Below are positions 36,574 to 46,779 of a DNA stretch of 64,000 nt, piece after piece (the stretch's first letter is position 1; every line of letters begins with the position of its first letter). Source of the DNA: an uncultured Bacteroidales bacterium (GTDB lineage Bacteria > Bacteroidota > Bacteroidia > Bacteroidales > Bacteroidaceae); assembly GCA_902786925.1 (NCBI GenBank), contig CADAEK010000007.1, forward strand, positions 1 to 64,000, read 5' to 3'. Under the pieces are notes generated by a model that saw only the letters and a list, made by a program, of their open reading frames with translations, had not been told where the DNA came from and searched no databases. Made by a program: the position numbers and the translations under genes.

Positions 36574-37203
36574 TTACTTGTTAAAAGTTTCGTCAACCAA
36601 CTTAAGCGCATTTTCAGTCATAACAAGCACATTTGCATTCATCACCTTATAGGTATTGAGTGCACTTGCTGTCATAACCTCCACACGCTGAATGTTACGG
36701 ACTGACAAATTTACGTTCTTTTTCACTTCTGACAAAACGATGAGTGTCTTCTTGCCCTCAACTTTAAGATTATTTAACAGAGCAACACCATCCTTGGTCT
36801 TTGGAGCTTCAAAATCGAAGTCCTCAACGACAATGATTGCATTCTGTTGAGCCTTATATGAGAGAGCGCTCTTACGAGCAAGAGCCTTCACCTTTTTGTT
36901 CAGTTTGAACCAATAGTCACGAGGACGTGGACCAAACACACGGCCACCACCACGAAGCAATGGAGATTTAATATCACCACGACGAGCGCCGCCGCCACCC
37001 TTCTGACGAATCAGTTTGCGGGTAGAGCCTGAGATTTCGCTTCTTTCCTTTGACTTGTGAGTACCCTGACGCTGAGCAGCAAGATACTGGTTAACTGCGA
37101 GGTAGATGCAGTGGTCGTTAGGTTCAATTCCGAAGATGGCATCGTTCAGAACCACCTTCTTACCGGTGTCCTCACCCTTGATATTTAATACAGAAACTTC
37201 CAT
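36574..37203 (-). CDS. rplD: 50S ribosomal protein L4
   Basis: L4 lines the exit tunnel and in E. coli autoregulates the S10 operon. The 209-residue protein has [20 protein letters not shown], the tunnel loop [20 protein letters not shown] (20 residues) and [17 protein letters not shown]. It is 4 bp after rplC. Confidence 0.97.
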   Translation of the reverse strand: MEVSVLNIKGEDTGKKVVLNDAIFGIEPNDHCIYLAVNQYLAAQRQGTHKSKERSEISGSTRKLIRQKGGGGARRGDIKSPLLRGGGRVFGPRPRDYWFKLNKKVKALARKSALSYKAQQNAIIVVEDFDFEAPKTKDGVALLNNLKVEGKKTLIVLSEVKKNVNLSVRNIQRVEVMTASALNTYKVMNANVLVMTENALKLVDETFNK

Positions 37204-37207
37204 TTGC

Positions 37208-37822
37208 TTACTTCTTGATTATAACGATTGAACCTTTGCAGCCTGGAACACTACCCTTCAAGAGAAGAAGATTGTGCTCAGGAACTACCTTAATTACTTG
37301 AAGGTTGTGCGTTGTCACTTGCTCGTTACCCATCTGACCGGCCATTGGCACGTTCTTGAAGACACGAGAAGGAGTGGCACATGCGCCGATAGAACCTGGC
37401 TTACGCAGACGGTCGTCCTGACCGTGAGTAGCCTGGCCTACGCCGCCAAAACCATGACGCTTAACAACGCCTTGGAATCCCTTACCCTTAGAGGTGCCTG
37501 TCACATCAACGTAAGCAGTATCGTTGAAAAGCTCTACTGTAATTACGTCACCGAGGTTATACTCCTCGTCATAAATGAACTCGGCCAAGTGTCTCTTTGG
37601 CGTTGTACCAGCCTTCTTGAAGTGACCCATCATCTGCTTGGTAGTGTGCTTTTCCTTCTTGTCCTGGAAACCTACCTGAACAGCTGCATAGCCATCCTTC
37701 TCGACGGTTTTAACCTGAGTTACAACACAAGGACCTACTTCGATAACAGTGCATGGCATGTTCTTACCCTCGGCACTGAAAACGGATGTCATTCCGATTT
37801 TTCTTCCAATTAATCCTGGCAT
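37208..37822 (-). CDS. rplC: 50S ribosomal protein L3
   Basis: L3 nucleates 50S assembly and reaches the peptidyl-transferase centre. The 204-residue protein has [20 protein letters not shown] at its start and the central signature [20 protein letters not shown]. It is the second gene of the S10 block. Confidence 0.98.
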   Translation of the reverse strand: MPGLIGRKIGMTSVFSAEGKNMPCTVIEVGPCVVTQVKTVEKDGYAAVQVGFQDKKEKHTTKQMMGHFKKAGTTPKRHLAEFIYDEEYNLGDVITVELFNDTAYVDVTGTSKGKGFQGVVKRHGFGGVGQATHGQDDRLRKPGSIGACATPSRVFKNVPMAGQMGNEQVTTHNLQVIKVVPEHNLLLLKGSVPGCKGSIVIIKK

Positions 37823-37856
37823 TTCAATATAACTTTAAATTGTTCTCTAATTGTTA

Positions 37857-38165
37857 TCAAACTTTAATCTCAACTTCAACACCGCTAGGGAGTTCGAGCT
37901 TCATGAGTGCATCAACAGTCTTAGTTGTAGAGCTGTAGATGTCAATCAGTCTCTTGTATGTGCTGAGCTCAAACTGCTCACGAGACTTCTTGTTCACGAA
38001 AGTAGAACGGTTCACAGTGAAGATGCGCTTGTGTGTTGGGAGTGGAATTGGACCGCTCACAATGGCATCTGTAGCTTTTACAGCCTTCACGATCTTCTCT
38101 GCAGATTTGTCAACGAGATTGTGGTCGTAAGACTTAAGCTTGATACGAATTTTTTGCTGACTCAT
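37857..38165 (-). CDS. rpsJ: 30S ribosomal protein S10
   Basis: S10 belongs to the 30S head and also acts with NusB in antitermination. The 102-residue protein has [20 protein letters not shown] and [20 protein letters not shown]. It opens the S10 block 91 nt after fusA. The spacer contains a hairpin. Confidence 0.98.
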   Translation of the reverse strand: MSQQKIRIKLKSYDHNLVDKSAEKIVKAVKATDAIVSGPIPLPTHKRIFTVNRSTFVNKKSREQFELSTYKRLIDIYSSTTKTVDALMKLELPSGVEVEIKV

Positions 38166-38203
38166 TGTATTATTAATTTATTAATGAATATATACAAGGA
38201 AGA

Positions 38204-38243
38204 GGGTATGCAGACAAAGAGTCGTTTGCTTGCCTGCACCCCC
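38204..38243 (-). promoter_or_regulatory. hairpin in the fusA-rpsJ spacer
   Basis: On the minus strand, GGGGTGCAGGCAA pairs imperfectly with the complement ending TTTGTCTGCATACCC, giving a bulged stem just upstream of rpsJ. There is no U-run after it. It may be the leader structure of the S10 block, where L4 acts in E. coli. The regulatory role is inferred. Confidence 0.35.
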
Positions 38244-38256
38244 TAACCTTCATTTA

Positions 38257-40374
38257 TTATACGAGATCTACGCGACCGTTGCACTCCTGAAGCACTGCCT
38301 TAGCAATAGAGCTGGAAACAGGAGCGTGGTGGTCGTACTGCATAGATGAAGTTGCACGACCTGAAGTGATGGTACGGAGAGCGGTTACATAACCGAACAT
38401 CTCACCCAGCGGAACCATAGCCTTGACGATACGTGCGCCAGAACGAGCATTATCCATACCCTCTACTTGGCCACGACGCTTGTTCAAGTCGCCAATCACA
38501 TCACCCATGTTCTCTTCAGGAGTAACAACTTCGAGCTTCATGATAGGCTCCATGAGCACTGGCTTAGCCTGAGCACATGCATTTTTGTATGCCTGACGAG
38601 CAGCGATTTCAAATGACAACTGGTCAGAGTCCACTGGGTGGAAGCTACCGTCAACGAGAGTCACCTTGAGGCTATCCATTGGGAAGCCGCCGAGCACACC
38701 ATTTTTCATTGACTCAGCAAAGCCTTTCTGAACAGCAGGGATGAACTCCTTAGGCACGTTACCACCCTTCACTTCGTCAACGAACTGCAGGCCGGTTCCT
38801 TCAAAGTCATCATCTACAGGACCAACGTTCACGATGATGTCTGCGAACTTACCACGACCACCAGACTGCTTCTTGTAGACCTCACGGAGATTTACAGTCT
38901 TAGTGATTGCCTCCTTGTAGTTCACCTGAGGCTTACCTTGGTTACATTCAACCTTGAACTCACGCTTCAGACGGTCGATAATGATATCGAGGTGAAGCTC
39001 ACCCATACCAGAAATCACTGTCTGACCAGACTGTTCATCAGTCTTCACGGTGAAGGTTGGGTCCTCTTCTGCAAGCTTCTGCAAACCCACAGAGAGCTTA
39101 TCGAGGTCCTTCTGAGTCTTAGGCTCAACGGCAATACCAATCACAGGATCTGGGAAGTCCATTGACTCGAGAACGATTGGAGCATCCTCATCACAGAGTG
39201 TATCACCTGTATGGATATCCTTCAAACCAACCACTGCGCCGATATCACCAGCTGCAATTTCCTCTACAGGGTTCTGGTGGTTAGAGTGCATCTGGAACAG
39301 ACGTGAAACACGCTCTTTCTTACCTGAACGGGTATTGAAGATATAAGAACCTGCTTCAACCTTACCAGAATAAACACGGATGAAGGTCAAGCGGCCTACA
39401 TATGGGTCAGTTGCAATCTTGAACGCAAGAGCAGAAGTCTTGTCATCCTCAGATGGCTTACGATCCTCTTCCTCCTTAGTGCTTGGGTTTGTACCCACGA
39501 TGTTAGGAGTATCAACAGGAGCTGGGAGGAATGCGCATACATAGTCAAGCAGAGTCTGCACACCCTTGTTCTTGAATGAAGATCCACACAGCATAGGAGT
39601 GCACTCCAATGCAAGTGTTGCCTTACGCAGAGCGCGGATGCACTCTTCCTCGGTAATTGTAGAAGGATCATCAAAGAACTTCTCCATGAGCTCGTCATCG
39701 AACTCAGCTACAGCCTCGAGCATCTTACCACGCCACTCCTCTGCCTCAGCGAGAAGGTCAGCAGGAATCTCTTCTACGTCATAGTCAGCACCGAGAGACT
39801 CGTCGTGCCACAGAATAGCCTTCATCTTGATGAGGTCAACCACACCCTTGAAGTTCTCTTCTGCACCGATTGGAATCACTACTGGAACAGCCTTAGCGCC
39901 CAGCACTTCCTTCATTTGGCGAACAACCTCGAAGAAGTCTGCACCAGAACGGTCCATCTTGTTCACGTAACCAATACGTGGCACGTTATACTTGTCTGCC
40001 TGGCGCCATACAGTCTCAGACTGAGGCTCCACGCCACCTACTGCACAGTAAGTAGCCACAGCACCGTCAAGTACACGGAGTGAACGCTCCACCTCTGCAG
40101 TGAAGTCAACGTGTCCCGGAGTGTCAATCAGGTTAAACTTATATTTATTGCCGTTCCAAGTCCAGTAGGCAGTTGTAGCAGCAGATGTGATAGTGATACC
40201 ACGCTCCTGCTCCTGAGCCATCCAGTCCATGGTAGCAGCGCCATCGTGCACCTCACCCAGTTTGTGAGTCTTACCTGTGTAGAACAGGATACGCTCTGAT
40301 GTGGTAGTCTTACCAGCATCGATGTGGGCCATGATACCAAAGTTACGCGTAAGATGCAAATCTTGCTTAGCCAT
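38257..40374 (-). CDS. fusA: translation elongation factor G
   Basis: EF-G drives translocation of tRNA and mRNA and, with RRF, ribosome recycling. The 705-residue GTPase has G1 AHIDAGKTT (residues 16-24), G2 [11 protein letters not shown]3 DTPGHVDF and G4 NKMDR. All five domains are complete to the C-terminal end ECNGRVDLV. It is in the classical str position, after rpsG. Confidence 0.98.
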   Translation of the reverse strand: MAKQDLHLTRNFGIMAHIDAGKTTTSERILFYTGKTHKLGEVHDGAATMDWMAQEQERGITITSAATTAYWTWNGNKYKFNLIDTPGHVDFTAEVERSLRVLDGAVATYCAVGGVEPQSETVWRQADKYNVPRIGYVNKMDRSGADFFEVVRQMKEVLGAKAVPVVIPIGAEENFKGVVDLIKMKAILWHDESLGADYDVEEIPADLLAEAEEWRGKMLEAVAEFDDELMEKFFDDPSTITEEECIRALRKATLALECTPMLCGSSFKNKGVQTLLDYVCAFLPAPVDTPNIVGTNPSTKEEEDRKPSEDDKTSALAFKIATDPYVGRLTFIRVYSGKVEAGSYIFNTRSGKKERVSRLFQMHSNHQNPVEEIAAGDIGAVVGLKDIHTGDTLCDEDAPIVLESMDFPDPVIGIAVEPKTQKDLDKLSVGLQKLAEEDPTFTVKTDEQSGQTVISGMGELHLDIIIDRLKREFKVECNQGKPQVNYKEAITKTVNLREVYKKQSGGRGKFADIIVNVGPVDDDFEGTGLQFVDEVKGGNVPKEFIPAVQKGFAESMKNGVLGGFPMDSLKVTLVDGSFHPVDSDQLSFEIAARQAYKNACAQAKPVLMEPIMKLEVVTPEENMGDVIGDLNKRRGQVEGMDNARSGARIVKAMVPLGEMFGYVTALRTITSGRATSSMQYDHHAPVSSSIAKAVLQECNGRVDLV

Positions 40375-40416
40375 ATTCTGTCGTCTATTTACCTTTTGTG
40401 TGAATGAATAAGTTGA

Positions 40417-40893
40417 TTAGAAGCGGAAGTGTGCGAATGCACGGTTAGCCTCAGCCATGCGGTGCATATCCTCCTTACGCTTGAAGGCGCCGCCCTGCTC
40501 ATTGAAGGCATCCATGATTTCAGCAGAGAGCTTGTCTGCCATGCTCTTGCCTGAACGCTTACGAGCGAATGCAATCATGTTCTTCATTGAGATGGCCTCC
40601 TTACGGTCGGCACGGATCTCTGTTGGCACCTGGAAAGTAGCGCCACCGATACGGCGGCTCTTCACCTCCACCTGTGGAGTGATGTTGTCGAGGGCTTTCT
40701 TCCAGATTTCCAGTGGAGACTTCTCCTCGTTCTTCATCTTGTTCTCTACATTCTTAAGCGCTGTATAGAAGATAGTGTATGCCACGCTCTTCTTTCCGTC
40801 GTACATGAGGTTATTAACGAACTTTGTCACCTTCACATCACCATACACTGGATCTGGAAGTACCACACGCTTCTTTGGTTTAGCTTTTCTCAT
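40417..40893 (-). CDS. rpsG: 30S ribosomal protein S7
   Basis: S7 nucleates the 30S head and contacts E-site tRNA. The 158-residue protein has [36 protein letters not shown] and [11 protein letters not shown]. In E. coli S7 represses its own operon by binding the rpsL-rpsG spacer. Here that spacer is 158 nt. Confidence 0.98.
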   Translation of the reverse strand: MRKAKPKKRVVLPDPVYGDVKVTKFVNNLMYDGKKSVAYTIFYTALKNVENKMKNEEKSPLEIWKKALDNITPQVEVKSRRIGGATFQVPTEIRADRKEAISMKNMIAFARKRSGKSMADKLSAEIMDAFNEQGGAFKRKEDMHRMAEANRAFAHFRF

Positions 40894-41051
40894 TTTTTTG
40901 TTTGATTTAATCTTTCTTCAGTCTGAGGCTGCATATTGTGTGTGTCTTCAACGCCCACTTTGAGGGGCATTTACTCAACCCTTCAAGCATTTCCGTCAAA
41001 CCAAACGATGTGAAAAAACTTTTGTTTCTTGTTGTCTTGTAAGAATAAGGA

Positions 41052-41432
41052 TTACTTCTTAGCCTTTGGACGCTTAGCACCGTACTTAGAACGACGCTGT
41101 GTGCGGCTTGCAACGCCAGCTGTATCGAGGGCACCACGAATGATGTGGTAACGTACACCTGGAAGGTCCTTCACACGTCCACCGCGCACGAGCACGATAG
41201 AGTGCTCCTGAAGGTTGTGGCCTTCTCCTGGGATGTAGGAGTTCACTTCCTTCTTGTTTGTCAAACGAACACGAGCGACCTTTCTCATCGCTGAATTAGG
41301 CTTCTTAGGAGTGGTTGTGTACACGCGCACGCATACACCACGACGCTGTGGGCAAGCATCCAAAGCAGGAGACTTACTCTTGTCTACCAACACCTTACGG
41401 CCTTTTCTTACCAATTGTTGAATAGTAGGCAT
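41052..41432 (-). CDS. rpsL: 30S ribosomal protein S12
   Basis: S12 controls decoding accuracy. The 126-residue protein has [18 protein letters not shown] with lysines at 43-44, the wild-type streptomycin-sensitive residues. Asp89 lies in [12 protein letters not shown], the usual modification site. First gene of the supercluster, about 240 nt after its promoter. Confidence 0.98.
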   Translation of the reverse strand: MPTIQQLVRKGRKVLVDKSKSPALDACPQRRGVCVRVYTTTPKKPNSAMRKVARVRLTNKKEVNSYIPGEGHNLQEHSIVLVRGGRVKDLPGVRYHIIRGALDTAGVASRTQRRSKYGAKRPKAKK

Positions 41433-41677
41433 TTTGTTTTAATTTTTATTGTTTATTTATTTATTGAATAAGATTCTAATCGTCTGAGCGCCTACCATGC
41501 CCTTCCACCAGAAGGGGGAAAACCATCCTTTATGGTCAGCTACTCGCTTTGCTTCGTGCTAAAATTATGTGTCACAAGCCCTTCTCCATCAATTCAACAG
41601 GTCTCTATTTACAAGAAATTGTCTTGCATGACACTCAATGCACCTAACTAAGGCACGCACTACTCCAAAAAGTGGTG

Positions 41678-41708
41678 CAAAGTTACGGCTTTTCTGCTTA
41701 ATAACATA
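41678..41708 (-). promoter_or_regulatory. promoter of the ribosomal supercluster
   Basis: TAACTTTG at 41678-41685 (minus strand) is a perfect -7 element. A TATG at 41705-41708, 19 bp upstream, is a one-mismatch -33. It lies about 246 bp before rpsL, giving a long leader. Confidence 0.7.
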
Positions 41709-41818
41709 TTTCATGCGCTATATTTTTTCGAGCGCAGGCATAAAAAGGTGAATATTTAGCATTATTTAACACTATTTGATAGCTAACGGCATCAAATTCG
41801 GGTCAAAACACTATAAAA

Positions 41819-41845
41819 GCCCGATGCATTTTCTACGCATCGGGC
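41819..41845 (-). terminator. intrinsic terminator after the DUF3467 gene
   Basis: A perfect 9-bp stem (GCCCGATGC and complement) with a 9-base loop is followed on the minus strand by TTTTATAGTGTTTTG. It separates the upstream genes from the rpsL promoter. Confidence 0.8.
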
Positions 41846-41985
41846 ATCAATCAAGGATGGGAGGCAGCTACCGCTTGCACCTTGTAGCACAGTTCTGCTA
41901 GTGCCCTATCTGTGGCAGCAGTTACGCCAGCCATTCTGTAGCCTATCCCGTCTCCTATATATATTATATATAATGTACGCGCGCA

Positions 41986-42312
41986 TTAAGCCTCCCCCTT
42001 TTTCAGATTGAAAGGTGCAATTGTGCGACCTTCACTCTGCTGCTGAGGTTGCGCCAGTTTGATGGTTCCAAACTGAGCCTCGTACTTACGGATGTTGTCC
42101 TGCAGAGCAAGGAGCAAGCGCTTAGCATGCTCTGGAGCCATAATAATTCGGCTCTTCACCTGCGCCTTCTGCATACCAGGCATCATCTGAATGAAGTCTG
42201 TCACTACTTCGCTGCTTGAGTGAGTGATAATGGCAAGGTTTGAGTATGTGCCTTCTGCTACTTCGGGCTTCAGTTCTATCTGAAGCTGCTGTTGATTGTT
42301 GTTATCTTCCAT
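41986..42312 (-). CDS. DUF3467 protein
   Basis: A 108-residue protein of the DUF3467 family, common in Bacteroidetes and of unknown function. Recognisable parts are LQIELKPEVAEGTYSNLAII, FIQMMPGMQKAQVKSRIIM and APEHAKRLLLALQDNI. Gln-rich ends flank the core. No signal peptide; probably cytoplasmic. It is 152 bp after the pectate lyase gene and has its own terminator downstream. Confidence 0.9.
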   Translation of the reverse strand: MEDNNNQQQLQIELKPEVAEGTYSNLAIITHSSSEVVTDFIQMMPGMQKAQVKSRIIMAPEHAKRLLLALQDNIRKYEAQFGTIKLAQPQQQSEGRTIAPFNLKKGEA

Positions 42313-42464
42313 TGTTTTTCTATTTATAAGTTATATAATTCAAATATCTATCGCTTCGCTTTTACTGCGCGACATTGCACGAGAGCAACTAAAATTGGCT
42401 CAAGCACCTCGCTTCCACAGGCAAGCATCCACCAACAGAGCTTTTGCATTGCCGCCTCAGTATT

Positions 42465-43583
42465 TCAACGCTGTGACCACTTTTCGTACCGTTCAATGAC
42501 GCGTTGCGGACCATTGCCCACCCATTGGTAGCCATTCCGACGTTCATAACCCACATCCTCCAAATGCTTGCGAGGAATACCATCACGGTCGCAGAACAAT
42601 GGCTCCGCCTTTTCAAGATCATAGAGCCTTGCCCACAAAAGCGGTGCACCTTCGTGTCTCACTAATCGCACATCCGGTTTTCCGTCTTCATTTGTAAAGT
42701 GCTCCAGTGCCACATCATGCATTGCGTGCGCCTTCAACCATTCCACACCTGCCTTCACCGCCATCTTCACTTCTGCCGAAGGATTTTCCAAATCCATCAG
42801 CAGTTCCAAAATGGCACAGGTCTCTCCATGGCCCGAGAATGAAGGCAACTCATAGGCACGTGCTTTCACTGGATCGAAAGTATCCTTGTCGTGCTGCTGA
42901 CACCACACCGTAGGAATGCCCAGACGCCATCCTGGCGTGTCGAAAGGAATGACTTTTCCTGTTTCATCCACTCGTATCTGGCAGAACAAAATGCATTGGA
43001 TACCACGTTCGAAAGCAGTCTGACACTTCTTTTTCACACTTTTATCCACGCGTAAGCCATTGAAGCGGGTGGAGCCATTAGCCACATCACGCAATAATTT
43101 GAGGGCGCTGACCATTGCCTGGTCATTGAATGTAATCTGCGAGGTATATGACTCTGTATTTTTAGGCGGATAGAACTGCGGAAAGCCCCCTGAATCATAC
43201 TGCATATTCAACAAGAAGTCCAAACCACGTGTAAATGCCTTGCAATAGGCCTTTCTCTCGTCATTCAACAAGTCTTTATCAAGCCACATCGCATTCTCCG
43301 TCATCATCATATCGACCAGATTGACCGCTGCAGCCAGATGCTCCATTTCAGTAACCGTTGCCCCGTTGTCAATGGTTGAACCGATACCTGTTGTCTTCCA
43401 TAAGGCAGCCTCCTTAGGGTCCACACCCTTGAGCCAATCTTGGTTCTTAGGCCAACCGCCTGACTTCATCTGGTATTTCACGATAGAGTCTGCCTGCTGG
43501 CGTACTGTCCTTTGAGCCGAAACGTTTATCACGAACAAGGACAACACGGCAAGCAAGCACATTTTTATTGCAAGACCTTTCAT
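42465..43583 (-). CDS. secreted pectate lyase, polysaccharide lyase family 10
   Basis: Cleaves polygalacturonate by beta-elimination. The signal peptide (MKGLAIKMCLLAVLSLFVIN start, ending SAQ) precedes a (alpha/alpha) toroid domain. PL10 motifs are GGWPKNQDW, STIDNGATVTEME, YDSGGFPQFYPP, TFNDQAM, VWCQQHDKD and LPSFSGHGET. The length, about 370 residues, is that of a single-domain enzyme. An ATG two codons upstream (43589) is an alternative start. It lies 17-23 bp after the mannose-6-phosphate isomerase gene and is probably co-transcribed with it, though no metabolic link is obvious. With the GH43 enzyme it suggests use of pectic polymers. Confidence 0.9.
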   Translation of the reverse strand: MKGLAIKMCLLAVLSLFVINVSAQRTVRQQADSIVKYQMKSGGWPKNQDWLKGVDPKEAALWKTTGIGSTIDNGATVTEMEHLAAAVNLVDMMMTENAMWLDKDLLNDERKAYCKAFTRGLDFLLNMQYDSGGFPQFYPPKNTESYTSQITFNDQAMVSALKLLRDVANGSTRFNGLRVDKSVKKKCQTAFERGIQCILFCQIRVDETGKVIPFDTPGWRLGIPTVWCQQHDKDTFDPVKARAYELPSFSGHGETCAILELLMDLENPSAEVKMAVKAGVEWLKAHAMHDVALEHFTNEDGKPDVRLVRHEGAPLLWARLYDLEKAEPLFCDRDGIPRKHLEDVGYERRNGYQWVGNGPQRVIERYEKWSQR

Positions 43584-43606
43584 ACACATGTATCTTTTCG
43601 TTGTTT

Positions 43607-44650
43607 CTATTTGTTTGTCATATGCAAGAATCGGGTGATACGTCTCCCAATACTCATCTCTTTATTGTTGATAAAGGCATCCAATATACGCGTCTTTCCA
43701 AAGAGCGGAACTACATCATAATCGGCAATTGCCGCAGGAATCAGAGTGCTCCATCCCTCACGCAGTTCGATCTTCTCACCAGTCGAACGCACACGAATCA
43801 TACAGTCGCCCTGAATGCACATACAGATAATGAAGCTGTCATACTTCAGCAGATTCCTGTGGAAGGTCTCCGTCAGTTCGGTTACCCGCACCGTAAAGAA
43901 CGGAGAATCCACAATGCATGTAGCCCGGTTGCTTTGGTCGGCATAGAGTGTACGATAATCGTCCTCTACTCGAAAATTCAGTGCCTGAGCCGCTAGTTCC
44001 GTATGCAGTTCGCGGGGCAGGCCATCCATGCCAGGACGGTTATAATCATATATCCGATAGGTCACATCCGACGATTGCTGCACCTCGGCCAACAGGATGC
44101 CGCCACAGATGGCATGCACGCGCCCAGCCGGAAGAAAGAAAACATCGCCGGGCTTCACTTCATGTTTGGCCAAGGCATCTACAATTGTTCCTTCTTCCAC
44201 ACGCTGCTTGTACTCCTCCGGAGTGATGCTCTCTTTGAAACCTGCATAAAGATAACTACCCGGCTTCGCATCGATGATGTACCAAATCTCGCTTTTCCCC
44301 ATCTTACCGTGCAGGCGTTGTGCCATTTCGTCGTCAGGATGCACCTGAATGCTCAAGTCCTGTTCTGCATCGATAAACTTCACCAGCAAGGGAAGATGCC
44401 CGGCATACTTCTTCGCCACCGTTCTTCCCAGAATATGCACAGGCGACGTGCTGATGACACTTGCAAGATCTTGTCCGGCAAAAGTCCCATTGCTCACCAC
44501 GCTCGTACTCGACGGCACAGCACTCACCTCCCAACTTTCTCCTATAGGCTGGTCAGTCGGCATCAACTTTTTGTATGGGCAGAGACGTCTACCCCCCCAA
44601 ACTACAGGGTGCAGGTTCGGCTCAAAAAGCAATGGATACAGATTTGCCAT
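43607..44650 (-). CDS. manA: mannose-6-phosphate isomerase, class I
   Basis: Interconverts mannose-6-phosphate and fructose-6-phosphate. The 347-residue cupin enzyme shows zinc ligands in LSIQVHPDDEMA (Gln, His), GKSEIWYII (Glu) and the His of PAGRVHAICGG. The motif VTYRIYDYNRPG is also diagnostic. It has no signal peptide. It is first in a small unit with the PL10 lyase and has a -7 element 22 bp upstream. Confidence 0.92.
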   Translation of the reverse strand: MANLYPLLFEPNLHPVVWGGRRLCPYKKLMPTDQPIGESWEVSAVPSSTSVVSNGTFAGQDLASVISTSPVHILGRTVAKKYAGHLPLLVKFIDAEQDLSIQVHPDDEMAQRLHGKMGKSEIWYIIDAKPGSYLYAGFKESITPEEYKQRVEEGTIVDALAKHEVKPGDVFFLPAGRVHAICGGILLAEVQQSSDVTYRIYDYNRPGMDGLPRELHTELAAQALNFRVEDDYRTLYADQSNRATCIVDSPFFTVRVTELTETFHRNLLKYDSFIICMCIQGDCMIRVRSTGEKIELREGWSTLIPAAIADYDVVPLFGKTRILDAFINNKEMSIGRRITRFLHMTNK

Positions 44651-44672
44651 ACGTCGTACTTATTTTGATATG

Positions 44673-44680
44673 CAAAGATA
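44673..44680 (-). promoter_or_regulatory. -7 element for manA
   Basis: TATCTTTG on the minus strand matches TAnnTTTG and ends 22 bp before the manA start. A one-mismatch -33 (TTTC) lies 19 bp upstream. Confidence 0.55.
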
Positions 44681-44771
44681 ATAAATAAACCCATAACGCG
44701 AAAGAAAATGCGCACAAATATTATACAACCGAGGAGAAACACTTTGGATTGCCTTGCACCTCTCAAAGGCA

Positions 44772-44851
44772 GCACCGTGCACGAGTGAACTTGCGCACCC
44801 TGCGCATTTGATGTTGCGCACCGTGCGTGAAATACCTCGCGCAGGGTGCGC
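44772..44851. repeat. 23-bp-period array of GC-rich palindromes (copy B)
   Basis: Four palindromes are centred at 44776 (GCAC-C-GTGC), 44799 (TGCGCA-CCC-TGCGCA), 44822 (CGCAC-C-GTGCG) and 44845 (GCGCA-GGG-TGCGC). Their centres are exactly 23 bp apart. The motif and period equal those at 19086-19161, 25.6 kb away, while the spacer bases differ. This indicates a dispersed element family rather than a chance palindrome. Confidence 0.82.
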
Positions 44852-44953
44852 ACATTATACGGATATTTCGGAATAATAAGTGGAACATCGGTGACACGCC
44901 AAGAACAAACAGCAATGGTCCAAAAAGACAGAGAGGGAATACACACAAAAAGA

Positions 44954-44982
44954 TAGAGGGCTGCACGTTGTGCAGCCCTCTA
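44954..44982 (-). terminator. intrinsic terminator after the DUF853 gene
   Basis: A perfect 13-bp stem (TAGAGGGCTGCAC and complement) with a GTT loop is followed on the minus strand by TCTTTTTGTGTG. It lies 28 bp past the stop codon of the DUF853 gene. Confidence 0.92.
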
Positions 44983-45010
44983 CGAATAGGATGGTTGAGC
45001 ATACAGATAC

Positions 45011-46705
45011 TCACTTAAAGATATTCTTCAGAATCTCGTTGGTCACTCTACGGGTGGCAGTAGTTGCAGCTGTTTTAGCAGCTGAACCGAGAATAGAGCC
45101 CGCAGATGTACTCTTGGAGGTCTTACGGGCTGAAGCAGTCTTCCTTGAGGACGTGCTCCGAGATGAACCACCGGTGATGGTTTTGCCCACTTCGTTGCCA
45201 ACATGGCGACCTACAGAGCCCAACACCGCACCAATCAATGTGCCGAAGATGGTCCGCTTCCACATGCTGGAGCCCCTCGACTTCTCTCTTGACTCACGCT
45301 CCTTCTGCTTGCGCAACTGTTCAGCCTCCTTTTCTTCTTGCTTGCGCTGGCGCTCTGCATCTTTCTGACGCTTCTCTTCTTCCTTTTGGCGTAGCATCTC
45401 AGCCGCATCAGCATCTTCGCGTTGTTTCTGAGCCAATAGCACTTCATAGGCGCTTTCACGGTCGAAGAAGGAAGCATACTCTTTAATGTGGTCAGGGGCA
45501 GCATTCTGAACGTCAAGACGCTGTCCTTCCGTCACGGCGCCAATCTGGCTGAGCGGGAAAAGCATATTGGCACGCTGCACTACAGTGGGAGCTCCTTTCT
45601 CATCAAGGACAGAAACGAGAGCTTCACCTGTACCCAATTCCATGATGGCATCTTCGGTGCTGAACTTGGGGTTAGCACGGAATGACTGTGCAGCCACACG
45701 AACTGCTTTCTGGTCCTTCGGCGTGTATGCACGAAGCGCATGCTGAATGCGATTGCCTAGTTGACCGAGAATAGCATCTGGAATGTCTGAAGGTGATTGA
45801 GAGATGAAATAGATGCCAACACCTTTCGAACGAATCAGGCGAATAACTTGCTCAAGCTTGTCCACCATCGCTTTCGACGTGTTGTCGAAGAGCATGTGTG
45901 CCTCATCAAAGAAGAACACCAACTTGGGAAGATCTTGGTCGCCCACCTCTGGAAGAGCAGCATAGAGCTCTGTCATCAGCCAAAGAAGGAATGTGGAATA
46001 GAGCTTCGGATTAAGCATGAGCTTGTCGGCTGCAAGCACACTCATCACGCCCATGCCATTCTCCGTAGCGATAAGATCGTTCACATCAAAGGCCGGCTCG
46101 CCGAAAAACCTGTCACCGCCTTCGCTCTCTATCGCAAGCAGCGCACGCTGAATCGCACCTATGCTGGCGGACGAGATGTTGCCATACGCTGTAGTGAAAA
46201 GACCGGCGTTCTGCCCTACGAAGTCAAGCATCAAACGCAGGTCCTTCAAGTCAATCAGAAGGAGCTGCTTGTCATCGGCAATACGGAAGACTATATTGAG
46301 CACACCACTCTGCACCTCGGAGAGTTCCATCAAACGGCTAAGCAACTGAGGTCCCATGGCCGACACTGTAGTGCGCATGGGAAAGCCCTGCTCGCCAAAC
46401 ACATCGTAGAAACGTGTCGGACAAGCCTTGAACTCGGGGCTGGGAATGCCAAAGTCCTCCTTGCGCTTCTCAATGAAAGACGACATTTTGCCCGCCTGCG
46501 ATATACCCGACAGGTCACCTTTCATATCTGCCATAAAGCAAGGCACACCAGCCTGACTGAAAGTCTCGGCCAACACCTGCAAAGACACCGTCTTACCCGT
46601 GCCTGTAGCCCCAGCAATGAGGCCATGGCGATTGCACATGCGACCCGTTAAATGGATAGGACCGTCAGCACCTTGTGCAATGTAAAGATTACCGTTGATG
46701 TACAT
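45011..46705 (-). CDS. DUF853 / HerA-like ATPase
   Basis: A 564-residue P-loop ATPase of the HerA-FtsK superfamily, DUF853 (YjgR) group, of unknown cellular role. Walker A is GATGTGKT (about residues 32-39), and Walker B with the adjacent motif is LVFFFDEAHMLF. Sensor-like YFISQSPSDIPDAILGQLGN follows. Residues about 425-480 form a charged coiled coil rich in Glu, Lys, Arg and Gln. The end is a hydrophobic Gly-rich helix (TIFGTLIGAVLGSVG) and a Ser/Thr/Lys-rich tail. It lies 74 bp after dsbD. Confidence 0.9.
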   Translation of the reverse strand: MYINGNLYIAQGADGPIHLTGRMCNRHGLIAGATGTGKTVSLQVLAETFSQAGVPCFMADMKGDLSGISQAGKMSSFIEKRKEDFGIPSPEFKACPTRFYDVFGEQGFPMRTTVSAMGPQLLSRLMELSEVQSGVLNIVFRIADDKQLLLIDLKDLRLMLDFVGQNAGLFTTAYGNISSASIGAIQRALLAIESEGGDRFFGEPAFDVNDLIATENGMGVMSVLAADKLMLNPKLYSTFLLWLMTELYAALPEVGDQDLPKLVFFFDEAHMLFDNTSKAMVDKLEQVIRLIRSKGVGIYFISQSPSDIPDAILGQLGNRIQHALRAYTPKDQKAVRVAAQSFRANPKFSTEDAIMELGTGEALVSVLDEKGAPTVVQRANMLFPLSQIGAVTEGQRLDVQNAAPDHIKEYASFFDRESAYEVLLAQKQREDADAAEMLRQKEEEKRQKDAERQRKQEEKEAEQLRKQKERESREKSRGSSMWKRTIFGTLIGAVLGSVGRHVGNEVGKTITGGSSRSTSSRKTASARKTSKSTSAGSILGSAAKTAATTATRRVTNEILKNIFK

Positions 46706-46779
46706 CTTCCTATATACTATATATATGAATTGGCTATTAACCAGTCATCCCAAGAAGATAGCGCTCTCCGTTAAGCTAT

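Larger units (their letters stand above)
41433..41985. other. rpsL leader and upstream spacer
   Basis: 550 bp without a gene. It contains a long untranslated leader in front of rpsL (to about 41670) with short hairpins, such as AACCAT/ATGGTC near 41520-41545. The rpsL promoter and the terminator of the DUF3467 gene, listed separately, make up the rest. I see nothing else. Confidence 0.6.
44651..45010. other. gene-free spacer with palindrome array and terminator
   Basis: About 360 bp between manA and the DUF853 gene. It holds the manA -7 element, an array of GC-rich palindromes with a 23-bp period, and the terminator of the DUF853 gene. No ORF here resembles a gene. Confidence 0.6.

Noticed and set aside
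45797-46651. Plus-strand frame of 284 codons
   Set aside because: Antisense to the DUF853 ATPase; no recognisable domain.
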